Source of the DNA: a marine gamma proteobacterium HTCC2080
GTDB lineage: Bacteria; Pseudomonadota; Gammaproteobacteria; Pseudomonadales; Halieaceae
Assembly: GCA_000169115.1 (NCBI GenBank)
Contig: AAVV01000001.1
Coordinates: forward strand, 310,001 to 374,000
DNA length: 64,000 bases
Reading direction: 5' to 3'
Shown here: in pieces, positions 33,673 to 42,424 of the stretch
Position numbering within the stretch: position 1 is the first letter of the stretch
Layout of the letters: every line of letters starts with the position of its first letter
The notes under the pieces: generated by a model
What the model was told of the DNA's origin: nothing
Databases searched by the model: none
What the model saw: only the letters and a program-made list of their open reading frames with translations
Program-made: the position numbers and the translations under genes

Positions 33673-34785
33673 ATGAATGCTCCCGTTATTTCTTTCTCCA
33701 GACGCCTGCGTGTTTCCCCTTTTGAGTTGCGCTCGTTAGAGGGTTCAAAATCGGCATCGGTATACAACCATTTGGTGTTACCTACTTGTTACGAATCACT
33801 CGAAGCCGACTATTGGCACCTGCGTGAACACGTTCAACTATGGGATGTTGCTTGCCAAGTACAAGTTGAAGTGCAGGGTCCAGATGCTGCAGAATTTGTT
33901 GAATACCTCACCCCGCGGGATGTTTCGCGTTGCCAAGTGGGGCAGTGTATCTACACGCCACTGATTGATGAGGCGGCGGGCATTATCAATGATCCTCTAG
34001 TCTTGCGGTTGGCTGAGGATCGTTTTTGGATTTCATTATCAGATTCGGACGTACTGCTCTGGGCCAAGGGATTGGCGCTGGGCAAAGGGTTTGATGTGCG
34101 AGTCTTTGATCCCGACGTTTTTCCAATGTCCATTCAAGGGCCAAAATCGGCAGACCTTTTGAGTCGCGTCCTGGGTGACTCGATTCGAGAACTCAAATTC
34201 TTTCGTTTTGTAGAAACTGAAATTGCTGGCACACCCGTGGTGGTGGCGCGCACGGGTTGGAGTGGTCAGGGTGGTTATGAAATCTATCTCCAAGAGCCAG
34301 ATGCCGGTGTAACGCTTTGGGACACGTTGGCCGCTGCTGGAGAAGATTTACAGGTGAGAGTGGGTTGCCCAAATCTCATCGAGCGGATTGAAAGTGGCTT
34401 GCTGTCTTTCGGTAACGATATGACGTTGGCTAATAATCCCTTGGAGGCAGGTCTCGATCGTTTTTTTAAACTGGGCAAGTCGGCGGATTATTTGGGACGC
34501 GCGGCCTTAGAAGCGATTGCGGAAGAAGGGGTCAAAAACCGCTTGGTCAAGCTTGTTATTGAGGGCGAGCCAATAGCGAACCCGCGTACTGTCTACACCG
34601 TGCAGGGGGAGTCGGGTGAAAATATTGGCACTGTCACCAGCGCCGTTTATTCGCCCAGACTGTGCTGTAATATCGGGCTGGGATACTTGCCAGTGTCTTA
34701 CTGCGACGAGGGTAAAGCGGCCATTGTATTAACGCCCCAAGGTCCCAGAGAGCTGCGGATAGCTAATAACGATTGGTCCAGCTGA
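33673..34785 (+). CDS. dmdA: Dimethylsulfoniopropionate demethylase-like GcvT-family protein
   Basis: This 370-residue protein has the length and, from memory, many of the conserved blocks of SAR11 DmdA (369 residues). These include YNHLVLPT (31-38), LWDV (56-59), LTPRDVSR (79-86), SDSDVLLW (123-130), GWSGQGGYEIY (195-205), GCPNLIERIESGLLSFGNDMT (231-251) and the following NNP. In DmdA these match almost position by position. DmdA moves a methyl group from DMSP to tetrahydrofolate, giving methylmercaptopropionate. Ordinary GcvT (glycine cleavage T protein) and sarcosine-type paralogs share the fold but not this block pattern as closely. No dmdB, dmdC or dmdD is adjacent. A strong terminator follows immediately. 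Confidence 0.8.
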   Translation: MNAPVISFSRRLRVSPFELRSLEGSKSASVYNHLVLPTCYESLEADYWHLREHVQLWDVACQVQVEVQGPDAAEFVEYLTPRDVSRCQVGQCIYTPLIDEAAGIINDPLVLRLAEDRFWISLSDSDVLLWAKGLALGKGFDVRVFDPDVFPMSIQGPKSADLLSRVLGDSIRELKFFRFVETEIAGTPVVVARTGWSGQGGYEIYLQEPDAGVTLWDTLAAAGEDLQVRVGCPNLIERIESGLLSFGNDMTLANNPLEAGLDRFFKLGKSADYLGRAALEAIAEEGVKNRLVKLVIEGEPIANPRTVYTVQGESGENIGTVTSAVYSPRLCCNIGLGYLPVSYCDEGKAAIVLTPQGPRELRIANNDWSS

Positions 34786-34810
34786 AGTTACGCGTCACGA
34801 TACTTGAAAT

Positions 34811-34844
34811 TTGCATGGCCGCTCAAAGGCCATGCAAGATTTTT
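34811..34844. terminator. Strong intrinsic terminator between dmdA and aldehyde dehydrogenase
   Basis: Perfect 10-bp arms TTGCATGGCC and GGCCATGCAA enclose a 7-base loop and are followed by ga and five T on the plus strand. It ends dmdA and overlaps the last codons of the convergent aldehyde dehydrogenase gene, so it could also act leftward. Confidence 0.82.
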
Positions 34845-36247
34845 GTCTCCAGATAGTCTTCAAGCCCCATCATGCCACCTTCACGGCCATTTCCTGACTG
34901 TTTGTAACCGCCGAAGGGCGAGCCGTATTCATAAACACCACCGTTTATATGTACGGCGCCCGCCCGTAACTGTCGAGCCACTCTCCGGGCTCTAATAGGA
35001 TCTCCGGTTTGCAGATAGGCGGCTAGTCCATAGGGCGAATCATTGGCGATGGCGATAGCTTCATCTTCCGTCTCAAAAGGAATAATCACGAGCACGGGTC
35101 CAAAGACCTCTTCACGAGCAATTCGCATTTGATTATGCACGTCACTGAACAAGGTTGGTTTGACATACCACCCTGTTTCAAGCCCTTCGGGTTTACCCAA
35201 CCCACCGGCTATTAAGTGGGCTCCCTCGTCGATGCCAACACCAATAAGAGTTTGAACGCGATCAAACTGTATTCGGTCAAATAATGGCCCAATGTGATTA
35301 CCTTCTTCTGTTGGATCTCCGACCTGAGTTGCGATCGTCGCTTGACGGGCAATTTCAACCACTTCGTCATAGCAGCTGCGCTCTACCAGTAAACGTGTAG
35401 GTGCATCGCAGGACTGTCCGGTATTGGCCATACACTCAGCTACCGCGTTTTGAACGCGTTCTTCGAGGTCGCTATCGGCAAACACCAAATTCGCCGATTT
35501 ACCTCCCAATTCCAGCGTTACGCGTTTCACAGATTCTGCGGAATCATGAGTGACTGCAGTGCCTGCCCGAGTGGAGCCAGTAAAAGACATCATTTGAATA
35601 TCGGGATGTTTTGACATGGCTGTACCCACCTCGGGTCCCTCACCATTTACAAGGTTGAAAACCCCGGGCGGGCAGCCGGCGTCATGAAGTATTTCTGCGT
35701 AAATTATTGCAGACAGCGGAGTGTGTTCGCTGGGCTTCAACACACAGGTGCAGCCAGCCGCTAGGGCAGGGAGCACCTTTAAGGCTATTTGATTGATGGG
35801 CCAGTTCCAGGGAGTGATTAGACCGCAAACTCCAATGGGCTCGCGCACCAAAAGTTCGCCATTGCCCAGATCAATTTCCTCTTCGAGTTGTTCTAAGGCA
35901 TCGGCAAAGCCTTGTAGGTGGCCAATGGCAGCATCTGCTTGTGCCTCTCGAGCAAACGTAATGGGTGCGCCCATTTCTTCCCGCATGGCTTGCGCCAAAT
36001 CTTCGAAGCGCGCCTCAGTCACTGTTTTGATGCGCTCCAGCAAGGCCAATCGCTCTTGTTTTGAGGTCATAGAAAATGTTTTGAAGGCTTGGTTGGCAGC
36101 GGCGACAGCTCTATCGACGTCGGCAGCGTTTCCCAGGGCAACGGTGGCGACAATCTGCTCAGTGGCAGGATTGATCACCGGCATAGTGTTTGTCGAGTCA
36201 GGGGAGACCCAGGCGCCATCGATGTAAAACTTTTGTAGGTTGTCCAT
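34823..36247 (-). CDS. NAD(P)-dependent aldehyde dehydrogenase
   Basis: This 474-residue enzyme has the standard ALDH superfamily motifs. The oxyanion-site Asn is in GLITPWNWPIN, the nucleotide-binding segment is MSFTGSTRAG, the general-base Glu is in TLELGGKSANLVF, and the nucleophile Cys is in NTGQSCDAPTRLL. It oxidises an aldehyde to the acid; the substrate is not identifiable. DMSP demethylation ends in acetaldehyde, so an acetaldehyde role next to dmdA is conceivable, but this gene is convergent with dmdA, not in its operon. The second ALDH gene lies 203 bases upstream on the same strand. Confidence 0.92.
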   Translation of the reverse strand: MDNLQKFYIDGAWVSPDSTNTMPVINPATEQIVATVALGNAADVDRAVAAANQAFKTFSMTSKQERLALLERIKTVTEARFEDLAQAMREEMGAPITFAREAQADAAIGHLQGFADALEQLEEEIDLGNGELLVREPIGVCGLITPWNWPINQIALKVLPALAAGCTCVLKPSEHTPLSAIIYAEILHDAGCPPGVFNLVNGEGPEVGTAMSKHPDIQMMSFTGSTRAGTAVTHDSAESVKRVTLELGGKSANLVFADSDLEERVQNAVAECMANTGQSCDAPTRLLVERSCYDEVVEIARQATIATQVGDPTEEGNHIGPLFDRIQFDRVQTLIGVGIDEGAHLIAGGLGKPEGLETGWYVKPTLFSDVHNQMRIAREEVFGPVLVIIPFETEDEAIAIANDSPYGLAAYLQTGDPIRARRVARQLRAGAVHINGGVYEYGSPFGGYKQSGNGREGGMMGLEDYLETKILHGL

Positions 36248-36450
36248 GGTGTGCTCGCTTAGTTATGTGGCGGTTACAGTTGTGTCGGACTAGTTGCCTT
36301 CGCCAAAAAAAGGCGGCCGCGTAGCTCAATTATTGCGGGGACGAGTCTTCTGGCTGTATTCATTATCGAGTGCCGTACTGGCTTTGGGAAGCCCTTCCTA
36401 AGGTCAGCATACTTCTATCATCAATGCGCGCTCTTCAGGCCATTACCGCC

Positions 36451-38001
36451 TTAAGCGCCATCGTCATTATCTTCGTGTTGTCTACTTACGCCCATCCTTC
36501 TTATCGGTGGTTTACCCAGGGCCGCAATTGTGGCCTTCTCTTCGGTAAAAAAGTCTGCGGCGTGTCGGGGACCATCCCGGCCAATACCCGATGCTTTGAA
36601 TCCACCAAAGGGTGCGCGGAGATCTCTAGCGATGGGTGTGTTTAGCCAGAGCGTGCCGGCTTCTAGTCTTTGTTGAAATAATTGAGCGCGATGTAGGCTC
36701 TCGGTCCAGCAATAACCAATGAGGCCAAAAGGGCTGTCATTGGCGATAGTCCAGGCCTCCTCGTCTTCGTTGAAAATCTGAATTGTCACAACAGGCCCAA
36801 AAATCTCTTCTTGGCATAGCGGGGAGTTATTATCTAAAACCTTAAAAACCGTGGGAGCCACAAAGTAGCCGCCTCCTAGTTCTGGCATAGCCCGTCCACC
36901 GGTGAGTAGCGTCGCATCAGTATTTTCTGCCAGTGCAAAATAATTAAGGACTTTTTGTTGATGCTGCGCAAAGGCCATTGGCCCAACTTCAGTACGATTA
37001 TCAAGTGGGTCGCCGACCTGCAAATTTTTGGTGCGCGCAACAAACGCATCAATAAAACGATCTGCAATATTTTGTTGGACTAAAATACGGGATCCGGCAA
37101 TGCAGATTTGGCCGCTGTTACCAAAGGCGCTTACCAGTGCCCCGTCTATCGCCCGATCAATATCAGCATCGTCAAAAATTATATTGGCGGAGTTTCCTTC
37201 GAGCTCAAAATGCACTGGAGTTAGCTGCGCTGCGGCAGCGGCCATGACCTTGCGCGCTGTATCACCGCGTCCGGTTAGGGAGATACGATCAACCCCTGCC
37301 GCCGTTGCGAGTGCCGCGCCCGTAACTGAGCCGCGGCCGTTGACAACATTGACAACCCCCGTGGGTAATCCTACTGATTCCAACAGGCGCACGAGCTGTA
37401 ACACCGCTAGTGGTGCAAACTCAGATGGTTTCAGAACGCAGCTATTTCCAAAGGCAATGCATGAGGCTATTTGCATGCTGGAAAGTGCGAGGCAGGCATT
37501 CCAAGGTGTAAAGATCGCAGCTACTCCTGCGGGCTGCCGCGTGACTACCGTACGGTAGTCGTGCAGCTGATCATAGGTTTCTCCTGCCAACTGGCCAATG
37601 TAGTCGGCAAAGAAATCGAAGTTTTCAGCGGCTCGAGGTATCTGACGGGAAGCCAAGTGTGCAAAGGGTAGCCCAGCACAGAGCGACTCTTGAAGTGCTA
37701 GCTCATGGGCGTTGTTGCGAATTGCTTGTGCTGCAGCACGGAAAACGGATTGTTTTTCAGTGGTTGTACATTTAGACCAATCTCCCGAACGGAAACGTTC
37801 TCTTGCGACATTAACTGCGGCGATGACTTGGGTAGCATCATCCTCTTGGAGACTAGCAATACTTTCACCCGTCCCCGGAAAGTGCACTGGCAGAATCGTT
37901 GCTGAGCTATTGGCTAAAACAGAAAGGCCTGCAACATGCCCTGTGACGACATCGGGAAGCGTCAGCTTGAAGGCTTCGATATGTGGCATGGGAGATGCCA
38001 T
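36451..38001 (-). CDS. Aldehyde dehydrogenase family protein with altered cofactor/active-site motifs
   Basis: This ~516-residue ALDH family protein keeps the nucleophile Cys300 (SGQICIAGSR), the Asn in IFTPWNACLAL (N168) and the general-base Glu266. Two hallmark motifs differ: the usual ELGGK reads ELEGN (266-270), and the usual TGS of the NAD site reads TGRGDT. These changes flank the cofactor and could shift cofactor choice or activity. The fold should be intact, as the rest of the protein (EEIFGPVVTIQIF, PFGGFKASGIGRDG) is typical. I chose the ATG at 38001, with AGGAG 9 bases upstream; an ATG 6 bases earlier is too close to that site. The substrate is unknown. Confidence 0.88.
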   Translation of the reverse strand: MASPMPHIEAFKLTLPDVVTGHVAGLSVLANSSATILPVHFPGTGESIASLQEDDATQVIAAVNVARERFRSGDWSKCTTTEKQSVFRAAAQAIRNNAHELALQESLCAGLPFAHLASRQIPRAAENFDFFADYIGQLAGETYDQLHDYRTVVTRQPAGVAAIFTPWNACLALSSMQIASCIAFGNSCVLKPSEFAPLAVLQLVRLLESVGLPTGVVNVVNGRGSVTGAALATAAGVDRISLTGRGDTARKVMAAAAAQLTPVHFELEGNSANIIFDDADIDRAIDGALVSAFGNSGQICIAGSRILVQQNIADRFIDAFVARTKNLQVGDPLDNRTEVGPMAFAQHQQKVLNYFALAENTDATLLTGGRAMPELGGGYFVAPTVFKVLDNNSPLCQEEIFGPVVTIQIFNEDEEAWTIANDSPFGLIGYCWTESLHRAQLFQQRLEAGTLWLNTPIARDLRAPFGGFKASGIGRDGPRHAADFFTEEKATIAALGKPPIRRMGVSRQHEDNDDGA

Positions 38002-38238
38002 GGTCATTCTCCTGGGAGCAGATCAACAAAGTGCCGTGAGCCCTTATCATAGCTTTAAGCGCGGCTTTCGTCGCTCTAATATGAGAAACGCGAAGAGTAG
38101 GTGAGTGGCAAAATCAATAAAGCGTTTTGTTGCCATTAGGTGGCAGGCACGTTTGCTGCTGGGGCATCAACCGTCCACCATGACGCGCTAATCGCGTTCA
38201 CGTTTATCGACGGGGTTGTACCCTAACTGGGGTTCCAA

Positions 38239-39702
38239 TTACTTGAGAAAAGTATTGGCCGTGAAGTGTCCATGGAAGCCAAACGGTATGTGGTGGTCTA
38301 GCAGCACTGCAGCAATTTCCTCTTCAGGATTTTGTGCGTCGCGGATTTGAATTTCAGAACGATGGGACCTCGCGTCGTAAACAACGGCCAGTAAATAGCC
38401 ATCATCCTGAGTTTTTGGACATGCTTTAGCAGTAAATAGCGCTTCGGATGTATAGCGATTTTCACCAACATCCGTTTGGGTGAAGGCCCCTGTGTGAGTA
38501 TTAAGGGTTACAAAACTGTTGAAAAACCCGTGCTCTCGACCCGGAGCATGGCCCACATAGAAACAGTGTTCGCTTCTTAAGCCGGTACGGTTTGTATTCC
38601 AGGCGGGGAATTCCCCGGCGGGAGCATGGTCAAACGCTTCAAGACTCGTGTGCCCTGTTTTGAGGTTGATTCTTAGGCGTTGTAACTGAGCTCCGGCGAC
38701 TGTTTGAACATCAAATACATCCCCTAGCCATGCGAAGCCTTCTGTACTGGTTGCGTGAAAGAAATCTGTGACGAGTTCACTGTCTGCTTCAAAGGAGTTG
38801 GCGAAATGCACAACAATACCTGGAGGTAGCTCAAATTCTTGTGCCACGGTCATCGTACGTAAATCAACAACGATTCCGCGCATGGCTTGCTGATCGTTGT
38901 AGCGTAGATTTTCACTGAGAGTCGTTGTTCCCAGCAGAGGCCCGCCGAGTTTAAAGTTAACCGAACTCACCACAAAAATGGCATAGTTTTCCGTGAGCCC
39001 AAAGTCATGCAGGAACGGAAAGCGGTCGAGGGGAATTCGGCAACTTCGAACGTTATGGCCGTTGGCTGGGATATCGTGAACGTCGAGAGCACACTTGATG
39101 CCGCGCCAGCCCAGACCGACCAGGTTGATACCAAAATTAATCTGGTTGCCAGTACGAGGGTGTATTTTTCCATGTGCGCTGATGGTCGTTCGCGGGTTCA
39201 GGGTACTGCCGTAGTATTCTGGTCCCAAAGTTTCAAGGGTTTCTGGGTTTAGTCGGTAGGGCTGCCCCCCTTCATAAAATGCGCAGAGCTTATCGCCATG
39301 CCAGGAGACACCCGTGTTGGCTGGGTTAGATAGGGGTTTGAGAATGTTTTTCCGCCAACCGCCTTTTATTTGTGTGCCGAATCCCCGGCTAGACACGCGC
39401 CCTTGTTGTCGGTCGCCAAGATATTTAGGGGTGCGCACATAGCGATTTTTAAAATGTACCTTGCCGTCAATAAATGTCACAGCACTGATCATGCCTGGAC
39501 CGTCAAACCAATGGGCGTAAGCTTCACTGCCCGCATTCATGGCGCCGGGTCCGTTGCGAAACAAGGTGCCGGTCAAGTCCTTGGGCAGGTTGCCGCGAAT
39601 ATTGCTAACCCAATTATTGCGCTCGTCTTGTAGTGCGAGAAAACCCCTATGAAAATCACAGTTACGTTGAGCAACATTGATCAGTTTCGCTTCAGCGTTC
39701 AT
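38239..39702 (-). CDS. Carotenoid oxygenase (RPE65/CCD family)
   Basis: This 487-residue protein is of the carotenoid cleavage dioxygenase family, which includes vertebrate RPE65/BCO and bacterial lignostilbene dioxygenases. The four iron-binding histidines can be placed: H177 (SAHGKIHPRTG), H232 (LHDFGLTENY), H299 (VVHFANSFE) and H477 (FGFHGHF). The N-terminal block GTLFRNGPGAMNAG is also typical. The enzyme cleaves a conjugated double bond in a carotenoid, apocarotenoid or stilbene, giving aldehydes. No rhodopsin or carotenoid synthesis gene lies in the window. The start overlaps the end of the TetR gene by 11 bases, so it is coupled to that regulator. Confidence 0.92.
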   Translation of the reverse strand: MNAEAKLINVAQRNCDFHRGFLALQDERNNWVSNIRGNLPKDLTGTLFRNGPGAMNAGSEAYAHWFDGPGMISAVTFIDGKVHFKNRYVRTPKYLGDRQQGRVSSRGFGTQIKGGWRKNILKPLSNPANTGVSWHGDKLCAFYEGGQPYRLNPETLETLGPEYYGSTLNPRTTISAHGKIHPRTGNQINFGINLVGLGWRGIKCALDVHDIPANGHNVRSCRIPLDRFPFLHDFGLTENYAIFVVSSVNFKLGGPLLGTTTLSENLRYNDQQAMRGIVVDLRTMTVAQEFELPPGIVVHFANSFEADSELVTDFFHATSTEGFAWLGDVFDVQTVAGAQLQRLRINLKTGHTSLEAFDHAPAGEFPAWNTNRTGLRSEHCFYVGHAPGREHGFFNSFVTLNTHTGAFTQTDVGENRYTSEALFTAKACPKTQDDGYLLAVVYDARSHRSEIQIRDAQNPEEEIAAVLLDHHIPFGFHGHFTANTFLK

Positions 39703-40417
39703 TACTTAGCCCCGGCGCAGGTTGATCTATGGTGGGGAGAAGAATGTCGATACTGCTATCAATGAGTGCATCGATCAGCGGAGGTACATCAACATTGAAC
39801 CCGTCCAGCATTTTGTGGTTGTAGAGGTCGATGAGCCCATGGGTGTTGGTAAGCAGGGTGATCATACGAACCCAGATGGTGTCTGGCCCAAAGCCGTTCT
39901 CAGCAATGCCCTCGATTCCTGGCATTGATGAATCTGCTTCTGGCGGTGTCAGTGTCACACCGGACTGGCTTAGCAACTTAGTAAACAGGTCGATCATTCG
40001 GTTTGACGTGCGTTGGCGCAGGTCCCCCGTGAGGTCGCTGTCCCCATTTTCCAGATCTTCGCGCAGCTGTAGCGGCGGGTGAACCATAAGCTCCCAGTAA
40101 CCGGTCCAATCATGAGCAAAGTGCACGGCTGACTTCAAAAGTCCCGCCAACTTGTCACGGGGTTCTTCGAAACTGGCGACACCTTCTTTGGTGTAGCTAT
40201 CGAGCAGTTCATAGCCGCGCTGAGTGGTTTCTATGAAGAGTTGTCGCTTACTGGGAAAATAGTTGTACAGGTTGGCGGCAGTCATATTGACACTTGTTGC
40301 TAGTGCACGCATGGATAGCTGACTGATGCCTTCTGATGCCATGGCGTTGGCTGCTTCATCCATGATGCGCTGCTTTTGGACAACGATTTCCTCAGCAGTA
40401 AAGGCTTGCCTAGGCAT
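39692..40417 (-). CDS. TetR-family transcriptional regulator
   Basis: This 241-residue regulator has an N-terminal TetR helix-turn-helix (ISQLSMRALATSVNMTAANLYNYFPSK, about residues 34-60), with the conserved YNYFPSKRQLF end. The C-terminal ~170 residues form the ligand-binding part and are not recognisable to a subfamily. It lies upstream of and overlaps the carotenoid oxygenase gene, and is divergent from the SDR gene. It probably controls both promoters from the shared 262-base region. Candidate operators are listed separately. The inducer may be an apocarotenoid or fatty-acyl-like compound; this is inference. Confidence 0.9.
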   Translation of the reverse strand: MPRQAFTAEEIVVQKQRIMDEAANAMASEGISQLSMRALATSVNMTAANLYNYFPSKRQLFIETTQRGYELLDSYTKEGVASFEEPRDKLAGLLKSAVHFAHDWTGYWELMVHPPLQLREDLENGDSDLTGDLRQRTSNRMIDLFTKLLSQSGVTLTPPEADSSMPGIEGIAENGFGPDTIWVRMITLLTNTHGLIDLYNHKMLDGFNVDVPPLIDALIDSSIDILLPTIDQPAPGLSNER

Positions 40418-40454
40418 GTTTCTTTATAACCCTCTACAGGAGTGCGGCGTGCGA

Positions 40455-40518
40455 GAACGAATATGTGTTCGATCTGGCTAATATTAACAATAAACATATG
40501 TTAACTTAACATTCGTTC
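40455..40518. promoter_or_regulatory. Candidate TetR operator sites between TetR and SDR genes
   Basis: GAACGAAT (40455-40462) and ATTCGTTC (40511-40518) form an inverted pair. Between them is the perfect palindrome AACATATGTT (40493-40502). The first half-site is itself part of an imperfect dyad GAACGAATATGTGTTC (40455-40470). The location next to a TetR gene and between divergent promoters suggests operators. Which one is bound cannot be told from sequence alone. Confidence 0.45.
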
Positions 40519-40679
40519 AGATAACAAGTGTTACCTTTGCTGACTCGCCAGCTGGTGTAGTGGTGTTGAGCGGCGAAGCGTGATGCAGAGTGATGACTAG
40601 CGACGGTTGAGAATATCCATGGTGACTGACAAAGGTCGCGATGTAGACTGCGCAGGGCCTATAAACAGCGAGAGAGATA

Positions 40680-41690
40680 ATGTCGGCGGGTAATGCAGGA
40701 ATATTTATGCCTTTTGTTCTGGCTCTCGGTTACGCCACCCTGCTCATTCTTTTGTTGGGTGTGGCAAGTCAAATCTACAAAAAATTTAAAAGCAGGCGCC
40801 ATCTTGATATCACTGATCAATGGGTGGTGGTTACTGGTTGTGACTCGGGTATTGGCCAGGGCGCTGTAAGGGCCCTAGCAAAGGATGGTGCCAAGGTTGT
40901 CGCTTGCTGCTACACGGAAACTGGCGCGAACGCGGCTCTGGCTGCGGGAGCAACATGGGCCCCACACTTCGACTTAAGCGACGACGGTGCCCTTCGTGAT
41001 GTTGCTGAGCAAATCCTGACCCAAAGTGGCGGCGCGCTGTGGTGCGTGGTGCACGCGGCCGGTACCGTCCTCCCTGGGTTTATTGACTATCAGCCAATTA
41101 AGTTCTATCGGGATGTCATGGCGGTTAATTTTTTCGCCCCGGTACTATTAACCCAAAAGCTGCTCACGGCGCTGCGACGTTGCCGAGGTCGAGTGATTGT
41201 GGTGAGCAGCGTCGATGGCATTGTGAGCCTACCGGGTAATGCGCCTTACGACGCTTCGAAATTTGCTATCGAGGCCTACGCCGATGCCTTGCGAACCGAA
41301 CTATCATTCTGTGGTGTCGGGGTAAGCGTGATCAATCCGGCAACAATGCGCACTCCAATGGCAGACGCTTTTTTTCCTGGCCATCGAAAAACTTGGACAG
41401 CCATGGCTGCTGAAGATCCTGAGGGTGATTGGCAAGCCTTGTGGCCTGAATCGTGGCTTAATCAGTATGTCGAAAAGAATACGCGGCAATTGCGCAGCAT
41501 TGCAGAGGACCCCGCGGCGGCAGTGAACGATATTGTTCACGCGGCGACAGCGGCTCATCCGAAGTTACGCTATCTCAGCGGCCGACTTGCAAAGAGCCTC
41601 TTTTATGCTCTTTGGTTGATGCCCGAGTCTTGGTCACTACGCATCAAACGTTTAACCGTTCAGCCTAAGCCGCCTAGGAGCACCTCATGA
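40680..41690 (+). CDS. Membrane-anchored short-chain dehydrogenase, retinol dehydrogenase (SDR9C)-like
   Basis: This 336-residue SDR has an N-terminal hydrophobic anchor (residues ~8-30). A classical Rossmann domain follows, with cofactor motif TGCDSGIG (52-59), catalytic Ser177, Tyr190 and Lys194 (YDASK), and Asn150. The TGCDSG form of the motif, the CCYTETGA turn and AIEAYADALRTEL are features I know from the animal SDR9C family (RDH5, RDH16, 17-beta-HSD type 6), which oxidises retinol and sterols. The usual NNAG motif is VHAAG. Its position opposite a carotenoid oxygenase supports an apocarotenoid or retinoid substrate, but a sterol- or fatty-alcohol-like one is also possible. The stop overlaps the next gene (ATGA). 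Confidence 0.85.
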   Translation: MSAGNAGIFMPFVLALGYATLLILLLGVASQIYKKFKSRRHLDITDQWVVVTGCDSGIGQGAVRALAKDGAKVVACCYTETGANAALAAGATWAPHFDLSDDGALRDVAEQILTQSGGALWCVVHAAGTVLPGFIDYQPIKFYRDVMAVNFFAPVLLTQKLLTALRRCRGRVIVVSSVDGIVSLPGNAPYDASKFAIEAYADALRTELSFCGVGVSVINPATMRTPMADAFFPGHRKTWTAMAAEDPEGDWQALWPESWLNQYVEKNTRQLRSIAEDPAAAVNDIVHAATAAHPKLRYLSGRLAKSLFYALWLMPESWSLRIKRLTVQPKPPRSTS

Positions 41691-42133
41691 ATATTTCTGG
41701 ATTGCTACACATCAATATTAATTGCCGGGATTTTGAGCGCTCTAGACAGTTTTACGAGATGTTGGGTTTTGCAGTGATCATGCCGGTGCCTCCAGAAGGG
41801 AGCGGTGATGCTGCTGCTGCCGTCGGTATGGAGCGCTATCGAGTAAAAGGCGCGCTCATGAAACACCCTAGTCGCATCGTGATCGACTTGCTGGAGTGGC
41901 AACAACCTTACGAATCTGGCCTGCCTTATAACAGCATGGCGCATCCCGGTATTGCGAGGGTCGCTTTTACAACAGGTTCGATTGACGATGACATTGCTAC
42001 TTTAATTGGGGCAGGCGTTGAGTTTTTATCAGAGGGACCGGCTGAGGTAGCAGGGCCCAAGGGTTCACAAGTTCGCTTCATCTGCTTCAAAGATCCTGAC
42101 GGTACCGTACTTGAATTGGTTGAGATGGGCTGA
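41687..42133 (+). CDS. VOC-family protein coupled to the SDR
   Basis: This 148-residue VOC-fold protein has two modules. The first begins LLHININCRDFERSRQFYEMLGF; the second ends FICFKDPDGTVLELVEMG, with the conserved terminal Glu (LELVE) that often binds metal. A His (His8, in LLHINI) is a likely second ligand, so a metal-dependent activity is plausible. The start overlaps the SDR stop by four bases, so the two form one translational unit. The 291 bases downstream hold no gene I can support. Function unknown; a lyase, isomerase or dioxygenase acting on the SDR product is possible. Confidence 0.85.
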   Translation: MNISGLLHININCRDFERSRQFYEMLGFAVIMPVPPEGSGDAAAAVGMERYRVKGALMKHPSRIVIDLLEWQQPYESGLPYNSMAHPGIARVAFTTGSIDDDIATLIGAGVEFLSEGPAEVAGPKGSQVRFICFKDPDGTVLELVEMG

Positions 42134-42424
42134 ATTTTCACCGACCGGGTCAGCTAGTGGTTGGTTATTCAGTTTTGAGGGGAGTTTGGTGCCCCTTAGC
42201 GACCTCAAGCATCGGCGGCCAGAGCTGTGCGCTTGTTCTCATACCGCAAGGTTCCATCGTCATAGAAAGTTCAGATGTCAGTTCAGACCTTGACGTGGAG
42301 CCCCGTCATTTGCTGTTGGCCGTTAGCTCCAAAAGCTGAGGCTCTTCAGTGGTTGGTGTGCCCCCGGTAATCACAGACTTGAACCACTATGGCTGAAAAT
42401 ACGAGGGTCGGCTTTTGTCATCTC

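Noticed and set aside
42157-42339. 60-codon frame after the SDR-VOC unit
   Set aside because: Composition and lack of similarity or ribosome-binding site argue against a gene.
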